Source: CAVRAW01 sp963716135 (lineage in GTDB: Bacteria; Planctomycetota; Planctomycetia; Pirellulales; JADZDJ01). From it: 64,000 nucleotides of DNA. The translations under genes and the position numbers were made by a program. Below, piece after piece: positions 58,591-64,000 of the stretch (its first letter is position 1; each line of letters opens with the position of its first letter). Under the pieces are notes generated by a model. The model worked only from the letters and a program-made list of their open reading frames with translations. It searched no databases and was not told the origin of the DNA. Where the stretch lies: positions 4,092,001 to 4,156,000 of the forward strand of contig OY970289.1 of the NCBI GenBank assembly GCA_963716135.1, in the 5' to 3' direction.

Positions 58591-58737
58591 GTCTCATCAA
58601 CTCATACGTTTTCGTGGACTCCAAAAAAACGACCCGTTTATGAGACAGGAATCGTGCGCCGGAAACTCATACGTTTGATGACATCAGCCAGTTGGTCAGG
58701 CTGAGCCGCAGAGTTCGGTCCAGCGGTGCTTCGTTAG
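58591..58737 (+). repeat. R1 repeat, full copy
   Basis: GTCTCATCAACTCATACGTT, TTCGTGGACTCCAAAAAAAC, GACCCGTTTATGAGACAGGA, GTGCGCCGGAAACTCATACG, TTTGATGACATCAGCCAGTT, GGTCAGGCTGAGCCGCAGAG and GGTGCTTCGTTAG. Last clear copy in the window; none is seen after 58.8 kb. Confidence 0.85.
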
Positions 58738-58759
58738 TCGATCCTCTCTTGATGCGCGT

Positions 58760-58960
58760 TCATGGGTTCAACTTGGCCTGCAATGCCGGGCTGCATTCGA
58801 TCCACGAGAATCCGTAGTCCTTCACTCGCGAATAAGGACTCGCTGAATGCAAGCGGTCCTCCGTCACGTGGTCGATAAACTGACCGGTGCCTGAATCGCC
58901 CACTAGAAATAATCCGCCATCGTGCCCATTTGCATAACCGACAGTCTGCGCCCCCTTTCT
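58760..58960 (-). pseudogene. Fragment of a secreted DUF1559-type protein (C-terminus)
   Basis: The minus strand reads GYANGHDGGLFLVGDSGTGQ, FIDHVTEDRLHSASPYSRVK, DYGFSWIE before its stop. The string H-x-GGL-x-x-x-x-GDSG resembles the C-terminal tail of planctomycete DUF1559 proteins, but only about 60 residues are left and there is no start or pilin-like N-terminus. The upstream frame is antisense to the gene at 58981. Confidence 0.35.
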
Positions 58961-58980
58961 ATTTTGGTTAGATCGCCGAG

Positions 58981-59874
58981 CTACCGACGGAAATAGTTGT
59001 GCTCCAAGACCATGCTGCACTTCTCGGTGAGCAGGACGTAGAGCGCATACCCGTAGCTCACGAGCATTTCAATCACGAGACCGGTTTGCTGTTTGTCGGG
59101 CAGGATCGTTCGCTTTCCTGTGAGGACGCTCTTCCGCATGCAGCGGCGCATGAAGTTCAGTTGGTTGGTGTCCAGCGGCGTTCGAATCTTGTCCGGCAGT
59201 CTCCCCTCGTCGTGGACAATGCAGTGCCGGCAGAAACCAAGTAGATCGAAAATCTGCTCAAACGGCATACGGTGCATAAGATGAAAGACCATCGTGTCCC
59301 ACGGGACTACATTCTGGAATGACGCAATCGCCTCGTCGCAGTTCCGTCGGCAAGCAAACTTTGTATAGGCAGCGAAGTAAAGAGGCGTGTTTTGCATCTT
59401 AGCCCACTTGGGAATGCTTTTGTGGAATTCGCGCTTGGACTTCAGCGTCACCTGTCCGCGCAGTTGGTAGAGCATTTGGCCGTACAGAGCTTTGAGGTAG
59501 GACTCCATACGCTCATACCCTGCGACGAAAAGGTAGCTGTGAAAGCGCCCCTCCATTTCCTGCGTCATAGGAATGATGGATTCGCCTTCCGTGATCCGCT
59601 TACTACCCGGCGCACGCTGTGGGCCGATTTTGTTGAACACGTTGACGATGCTTAGGCCGTTACCCGCGCCGAACTTGTTCTTGAGCCCCTGCTTCTCGAG
59701 GATCGCGAGCGACCGTTCCACGCTCTTCTTCGATTCCCCGAGCTGCCAGCCGACGAGGAGGAGAAGATGTGAGAAATCGGTCATCGACTCCTGGAACTTC
59801 TCGAAGTCCTTCGTGAAAACGTTCGTTTTCAGGGCCAAGGAATCCTCTACTTTCCGGCCGTTGTCGGCGCTCAC
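58981..59874 (-). CDS. HEPN-like putative RNase or abortive protein
   Basis: A 297-residue, mostly helical soluble protein. Near residues 212-224 it has LGFCRHCIVHDEG, an R-x4-H motif (Arg216, His221) in the same setting as the catalytic R-x4-6-H of HEPN RNases, which are common in toxin and phage-defence systems. The rest (FHSYLFVAGYERMESYLKAL and ASFQNVVPWDTMVFHLMHRM) is consistent with the long helix bundle of MAE_28990/RiboL-PSP-type HEPN proteins, but I cannot name the subfamily. It is divergent from an HNH nuclease gene 92 bases away, so a shared control region is likely. Confidence 0.55.
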   Translation of the reverse strand: MSADNGRKVEDSLALKTNVFTKDFEKFQESMTDFSHLLLLVGWQLGESKKSVERSLAILEKQGLKNKFGAGNGLSIVNVFNKIGPQRAPGSKRITEGESIIPMTQEMEGRFHSYLFVAGYERMESYLKALYGQMLYQLRGQVTLKSKREFHKSIPKWAKMQNTPLYFAAYTKFACRRNCDEAIASFQNVVPWDTMVFHLMHRMPFEQIFDLLGFCRHCIVHDEGRLPDKIRTPLDTNQLNFMRRCMRKSVLTGKRTILPDKQQTGLVIEMLVSYGYALYVLLTEKCSMVLEHNYFRR

Positions 59875-59966
59875 CTAGACATGCCGAGATAATAACAGGT
59901 TCGGCAATGGATCGCCGACCGCGGCTTTCAGCGGTAAAATCATGATCCCACCACAGAGAGCCGACG

Positions 59967-60803
59967 ATGGCCGATGCCAATGAGAAAGTAAAGCGTAAAC
60001 AGCCGGACTTGGAGACGATCAAGCAGCTGTTCGTGAAATCAGGGAATGAATGCGCGTTCCCGGGCTGCACACAAAGGATTATCAACCAAGCCGGCGACTT
60101 CATTGCCCAGATTTGCCACATCGAAGCGGCCGAAGAGGGCGGCGAGCGATTCAACAAGGACATGAACAACGATACGAGGGCAGCGTTCCCCAACCTCATG
60201 CTCATGTGCTACGAACACCACGTCATCACGAACAACGTTGAGAAGTACACGGTACCTGTCCTCCAGGAAATGAAAGCGGACCACGAGGCCAAGTATACGC
60301 TCGCGCCAGAAAAGATTTTCAATGCGATCGTCGATGAAGCGAGTCATACCGTCTCATCGACGCCAAAGACTTTCGCTCGATTCAATTCCGTGTTCGGATG
60401 GGATGCCAATCCCGAGCAAGTTGCTTCCGAAGTTGAGGAGGTAGCCGAACTGCTCACTCGGCTGCGCGAAGTGCCTGTGCGGACACGACAGCTACTCATA
60501 TCCATTGTGCGTCGTGCTGGCAAAGGCAATTCTTCTTCGGGATGCTCGACTGTTCCCTTTACGGAGATCGTAACGGCATGCAGCCTTGAACCGAGCGATG
60601 TGTACGACCAGGTAAAGATTCTCGACCGCTATCGCATTGCGTACCACGATTATTCGGCCGCCGACAACACCGAGGAGATTTGCCTCCGAATGATCGGCCA
60701 AGGTCCGTGGGATATTTGGACCGAAATCAAGGAGTTTTGCGCAAAGACCGGGCATACGCTCGACGAATTCATCATTGGCCTTCGCTTCGGTCTTCTGGAT
60801 TAA
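59967..60803 (+). CDS. HNH endonuclease-domain protein
   Basis: 278 residues. The N-terminal 90 residues form an HNH domain: CAFPGC (Cys29, Cys34), AQICHIEAAEEGG (His51), then AAFPNLMLMCYEHH with Asn76, Cys81 and His84, giving zinc ligands C-C-C-H and the H-N-H catalytic set. The remaining 190 residues contain a wHTH-like part (FTEIVTACSLEPSDVYDQVK, ILDRYRIAYHDYSA) and a helical end. Such HNH plus regulatory-domain proteins are seen in phage-defence loci. ATG 59967 is followed by a Lys-rich lead. Confidence 0.75.
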   Translation: MADANEKVKRKQPDLETIKQLFVKSGNECAFPGCTQRIINQAGDFIAQICHIEAAEEGGERFNKDMNNDTRAAFPNLMLMCYEHHVITNNVEKYTVPVLQEMKADHEAKYTLAPEKIFNAIVDEASHTVSSTPKTFARFNSVFGWDANPEQVASEVEEVAELLTRLREVPVRTRQLLISIVRRAGKGNSSSGCSTVPFTEIVTACSLEPSDVYDQVKILDRYRIAYHDYSAADNTEEICLRMIGQGPWDIWTEIKEFCAKTGHTLDEFIIGLRFGLLD

Positions 60804-60835
60804 GCGGCGCTCCGCGAGGCAATGCCGCTGTTAGC

Positions 60836-61738
60836 ATGAACAGAAAAAAATCGAATACGACAAATAATCGAATGAGCCCGCAGGCGTTCGTCAAAGCCAA
60901 GATCAAGCAATTCCCGAAGACAAAGCGGCGAGACGTCGATCTGGAAGAAGCGATGCGGCAGATGTTACAAGAGTACGGATGCCACCTTGTTGCTTTATCT
61001 GGGCTTCAGCAACCGCTGGACCAGTCTGGGAAGCCGAAGGGCAAACCGGGATTCATTTTCTGTTCCGGTTTCATCATTCAACTCCGACGGTCATGGTGGT
61101 GGGTGACTGCTGGCCATAATCTTTCCGCGATCGAAATGAACCGCAAATCCAAGACCGCAGAATACTCACGGTTCAGACTCATTGACTCGTACGGCACGGG
61201 GGAAAATCGGGAGCCGATTCCGTTCGATTATGACAACGCCCGCAAAATCATCGTTGACGACAAAGCTACGGGCGCCGACTACGGACTCATCGAACTGAAT
61301 TCGTTACAGACCAGAATGTTGAAGGCAAACCACATTATCGCGCTTCCGAAAAAAGAATGGGACAATACCAAGCCACTACCTGCTCATGCCTTCCTCATGT
61401 TTGGATTTCCCGAAGATTCCTACAACCCTTCATCGTTTGAAACACGCAATTCATACGTCGTCCGCGCCAATCCATCAGTCTCTGCTTTCTACATCAAGCC
61501 GGTACGTCGAATTCAAAAATCTTGGCAGAGAAAGTATCCGCGTCTCATTGGCAAAGTCGGATCTAAGGACGACATCAAAGGCATGAGCGGCGGACCAATC
61601 TTCGGGATAAATTTGGAGACGTTAGAGAAACGCCTCATCGCCGTTCAAAGCGGGTGGCTCAAAAGTAAACGAATCATCTTCGGCTTCCCGATCGCACTTG
61701 TTGGCCGGCTTGCAGAGCGAGAACTGGCAAAGAATTAG
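60836..61738 (+). CDS. Trypsin-like (S1/chymotrypsin-fold) serine protease
   Basis: 300 residues, no signal peptide, so cytoplasmic. A trypsin-type triad can be placed: His94 in WVTAGHNLS, Asp148 in GADYGLIEL and Ser251 in IKGMSGGPIFG. There is a helical N-terminal part (about residues 15-50) before the barrel. Bacterial proteases of this kind occur as effectors or sensors in anti-phage systems and in caspase-like cascades. It starts 32 bases after the HNH gene, in the same direction, so an HNH-protease operon is likely. No PDZ domain is present. Confidence 0.7.
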   Translation: MNRKKSNTTNNRMSPQAFVKAKIKQFPKTKRRDVDLEEAMRQMLQEYGCHLVALSGLQQPLDQSGKPKGKPGFIFCSGFIIQLRRSWWWVTAGHNLSAIEMNRKSKTAEYSRFRLIDSYGTGENREPIPFDYDNARKIIVDDKATGADYGLIELNSLQTRMLKANHIIALPKKEWDNTKPLPAHAFLMFGFPEDSYNPSSFETRNSYVVRANPSVSAFYIKPVRRIQKSWQRKYPRLIGKVGSKDDIKGMSGGPIFGINLETLEKRLIAVQSGWLKSKRIIFGFPIALVGRLAERELAKN

Positions 61739-61843
61739 CTTTCAACTCTGATGCGTTGACATAGATGTGAGCGCTGCGCTGCTCTCGGCGCTTGGCATCC
61801 CTGATAGCCAGAGCACGACACAGCGAGCTAAAAGGACCATGGA
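61739..61843. other. Short intergenic gap
   Basis: No repeat copy or terminator is seen. AAAAGGA at 61831-61836 serves the following TTG start. An ATG at 61839 is followed at once by a stop codon and is not used. Confidence 0.6.
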
Positions 61844-64000
61844 TTGAACATTCCTCGCGACAACCATCTCACAAGAAGGCTTGGGTTTGCATTCAAATGG
61901 GTCCTGCGATCCCTAGCTGCAAAAGAGCCGCTTCAGGTGTTTGGCGCCCCAAAGGATCCTGACTCCGGATGCATAGAAGCCGCTTACATAATCAATTTGG
62001 ATCGCCAGCCTTCCCGCTGGAAGAACGTCATGGGGGAGGCGCGTCGCCAAGTAATTGAGGGCAGGGAACACCTGCTCAGCGTCTGCCATCGCGTCTCGGC
62101 AGTTGACGGCAAGTTGCTGAATGAGGGTGAGGTGAATGAGTCAGTCGCCCTGACCTATCCGCTGGATGCTCAATACTATGTCGACCCGGATCCACGGCTG
62201 CTAACACTGATCAGGGAAAAGTCAGTCCACATTTCTATGTCGCGAGAAGAGATCGCCGTTGCCCTTTCCCATATAAAGGCGTGGCGCCGCATTGTGGCGG
62301 AGAATCGCTCCTATGCCTTAATTCTCGAGGACGACGTGTTCTTCGAAAAGGAATTCGCCGCTCAGCTCAATCGATCATGGCGGGAGTTGCCGAAGAGGCA
62401 TAACAATGGCCCGAGTTTCGACCTCATGTACTTGTCATTTCGTGAAGTCGAGCGGGGAGCCCAGAGGGTTCCCTGTACACGAAATCTCTGTCGTCCTATC
62501 AGGGGATACTGGTGGCTCTCAGGGTATGTACTTTCGTATGCGGGCGCTAGAAAGCTGTTGGGTTTGCTCCCGGTAATAGGACCCGTGGATCTGTGGATGA
62601 ATCATCGCTTCCCCGATCTCGATGTTTATTCGACGCCCAGATCGGTGATCTCTCAGCGAGCGGATCTCCAATCGGACAATCGGTATTCGATTCTACCGCT
62701 GCTCTCACAGATTGGGGTGCAGACAGACAAGACACACTTAGTCCTAGAGCAGACCAAAGGCCGGCGTCCAGTCTTCGGTGTTGGGTTCGATCGAGAATCG
62801 GCTGCTATTTTAGAGTCAGCTCTGAGCCTCTTGGGCTACCGATGCTGCAATGACCGGTGGGGTCTGCTTTCAGCCAATGTGGGACAGCTTCTTGATAATA
62901 ATCTGCCGTTGCTCTTCGACGCCTATATCCATGTCAGGAACGTTTCAAAAGCATTCACACAAGTCCAAGATTTGTACCCCGAGGCGGCTTTTATTTTGCC
63001 GCCCGCACCGCAAGAAGGAAGCGACCTGTCTCCTGAGGAATATTGGGCTGTTAGGACGCACTTTCTCGGTGAAGAGGATAAGCTGATAAACTTCGATGTT
63101 CGCGATCCGTCGGGCTGGCGCAACCTATGTAAGTTCCTTTGCTGTGAGGGACCCAGTCACCCATTTCCTACTAATGGGGACACGAATCACATCCCTGCTC
63201 TCTTGAGCGGATCCGTGCAGCGCACGACGGTGGTTGATCGCAAGTCTTCTGTACAGGAGCATGATGTTCATCCTTGGATTGTTCCCTACGAAAGAATGTC
63301 TGCCTTCGGTGTTCTTCGTGAGACCAGAACATGTGGCACGCAAGCCGGGGTGTTCAAATCTGTTGTTGCTGATGACTTTTCGTCTTTCGATGAGTCGCGA
63401 TGGACGGCTCTGGAGGACTCATTTCCATCGAATCTTGCGATGTTTCGACGTGAGAATATTGCACTCCAGATCCCTCATGGCTGCGGTATGACGCTCAACG
63501 CGAGCAATGTCGGGGATCGTGAATACTCCGCAGCATCACTTATCAGTAAGCAGTCATATCACTATGGCCGCTTTGAAGTAATCATGAGGCCGGCGCGCGC
63601 TCCAGGAGTGGTGACGGCATTCTTCTTACATAGAAACGATCCATGGCAAGAGATTGACATGGAACTGTTGGGTCGGGATACGACTAAGGTTTTGGTGAAT
63701 GTGTACTTTAACCCAGGAGATCCCGGCACCAAGTGCAATTTCGGGAATAGAGGCACGCCCGTTGTGATTGATCTCACATTTGATGCGGCCGAGGACTACC
63801 ATCGGTACGCAATCGAGTGGGAGCCTCACGAGGTGAGGTGGTTTGTCGACGACCATCTGATTCACGTCAGAGCGCTTTGGGAGCCTACTCCAGTGCCAAA
63901 CCTTCCGATGAGAATGTATTGCAGTATTTGGCCCCCGAACTCAGGAGATCTGGCTGGGGAGCTCAGGGCCTTTGACCTTCCGGTGTCGAGCGATTTAAGA
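61844..64000 (+). CDS. GT25 glycosyltransferase-sulfotransferase-GH16 fusion, partial at 3' end
   Basis: One uninterrupted frame of at least 719 residues continues past the window end. TTG 61844 is the first start after an in-frame stop at 61829 and has AAAAGGA upstream. Three parts can be read. Residues about 45-260 are GT25-like (IEAAYIINLDRQPSRWK; SREEIAVALSHIKAWRRIVA; LILEDDVFFEKEF with the Asp pair; GYWWLSGYVLSYAGARKLL). Residues about 305-440 look like a Sulfotransfer_4-type fold (VFGVGFDRESAAILESALSL, LINFDVRDPSGWRNLCKFL). From about 505 a GH16/laminarinase-like beta sandwich starts (DDFSSFDESRW, RFEVIMRPARAPGVVTAFFL) with the E-I-D-M-E active site near 602. Suggested role: making or remodelling a sulfated cell-surface glycan. 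No membrane helix or signal seen. Confidence 0.75.
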   Translation, partial: MNIPRDNHLTRRLGFAFKWVLRSLAAKEPLQVFGAPKDPDSGCIEAAYIINLDRQPSRWKNVMGEARRQVIEGREHLLSVCHRVSAVDGKLLNEGEVNESVALTYPLDAQYYVDPDPRLLTLIREKSVHISMSREEIAVALSHIKAWRRIVAENRSYALILEDDVFFEKEFAAQLNRSWRELPKRHNNGPSFDLMYLSFREVERGAQRVPCTRNLCRPIRGYWWLSGYVLSYAGARKLLGLLPVIGPVDLWMNHRFPDLDVYSTPRSVISQRADLQSDNRYSILPLLSQIGVQTDKTHLVLEQTKGRRPVFGVGFDRESAAILESALSLLGYRCCNDRWGLLSANVGQLLDNNLPLLFDAYIHVRNVSKAFTQVQDLYPEAAFILPPAPQEGSDLSPEEYWAVRTHFLGEEDKLINFDVRDPSGWRNLCKFLCCEGPSHPFPTNGDTNHIPALLSGSVQRTTVVDRKSSVQEHDVHPWIVPYERMSAFGVLRETRTCGTQAGVFKSVVADDFSSFDESRWTALEDSFPSNLAMFRRENIALQIPHGCGMTLNASNVGDREYSAASLISKQSYHYGRFEVIMRPARAPGVVTAFFLHRNDPWQEIDMELLGRDTTKVLVNVYFNPGDPGTKCNFGNRGTPVVIDLTFDAAEDYHRYAIEWEPHEVRWFVDDHLIHVRALWEPTPVPNLPMRMYCSIWPPNSGDLAGELRAFDLPVSSDLR

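Noticed and set aside
13193..58737. R1 copies as a CRISPR array
   Set aside because: Copies are kilobases apart with genes between them and vary in length; no regular spacers and no cas genes.
13193..58737. R1 as true attC sites of an integron
   Set aside because: The right end varies (GTTAAAC, GTTAATG, GTTAGTC, ATCAAAC) and the left box does not fit R-Y-Y-Y-A-A-C; no integrase gene seen. Kept only as a layout hypothesis.

Overview
The window looks like a chromosome segment of a planctomycete, probably of the Pirellulales/Lacipirellulaceae type. This is judged from gene content: a Ser/Thr kinase with an N-terminal zinc ribbon and a TPR tail, BlaI/BlaR1-type pairs whose M56 peptidase carries a very large periplasmic extension, TlpA-type redoxins fused to unknown domains, a Clp N-domain-only protein, and a bacterial ubiquitin-like operon of the kind reported from Planctomycetes. 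No rRNA, CRISPR array or replication origin was seen.

Layout. 0-5.3 kb: a complete type III restriction-modification pair (mod, res) beside a broken XRE regulator. 5.3-8.5 kb: a decayed, RNA-rich stretch with a frameshifted wHTH gene, terminator-like hairpins, two class II tRNA-like genes (one very like tRNA-Sec but with anticodon UUA), a DUF3800 gene and a transposase tail. 8.9-12.9 kb: a ubiquitin-like operon with a Ubl, an E2-like/RING fusion (frameshifted), a JAMM peptidase and an E1-like adenylyltransferase, framed by two paralogous small proteins and closed by a terminator. 13-29 kb: membrane proteins, secreted redoxin proteins, a BlaI-BlaR1 pair, and an ECF sigma/anti-sigma set. 29-34.7 kb: a run of short membrane or lipoprotein genes, several headed by the same promoter-plus-ribosome-site repeat. 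34.9-41 kb: a Ser/Thr kinase, a VOC protein, an IS110 element and more small membrane genes. 41.4-44.8 and 53.2-57.4 kb: two parallel GntR(YtrA-like)-ABC-permease operons. 46.6-49.8 kb: a second BlaI-BlaR1 pair with visible operators. 49.96-52.56 kb: an intact IS66 element with exact 8-bp target duplications. 57.7-61.7 kb: a membrane protein and then a possible defence island (HEPN-like, HNH, trypsin-like protease). 61.8-64 kb: a long gene running off the window that joins a GT25 glycosyltransferase, a sulfotransferase-like region and a GH16 domain.

Two structural themes run through 13-59 kb. A roughly 150-bp intergenic repeat (R1), with arms GTCTCATCAACTC and GAGTTTATGAGAC, occurs more than a dozen times, always in the same orientation. 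A second repeat (R2, core GGCTACAATCACCCTGCC then GCGTGGGGAGG) lies directly before unrelated small genes and supplies both a -10 box and a Shine-Dalgarno. A third repeat (R3) occurs twice in inverted orientation.

At least eight otherwise recognisable genes are broken by one- or two-base shifts, several in short homopolymers. This may be real decay or an indel-prone assembly, and it affects how the split genes should be read.
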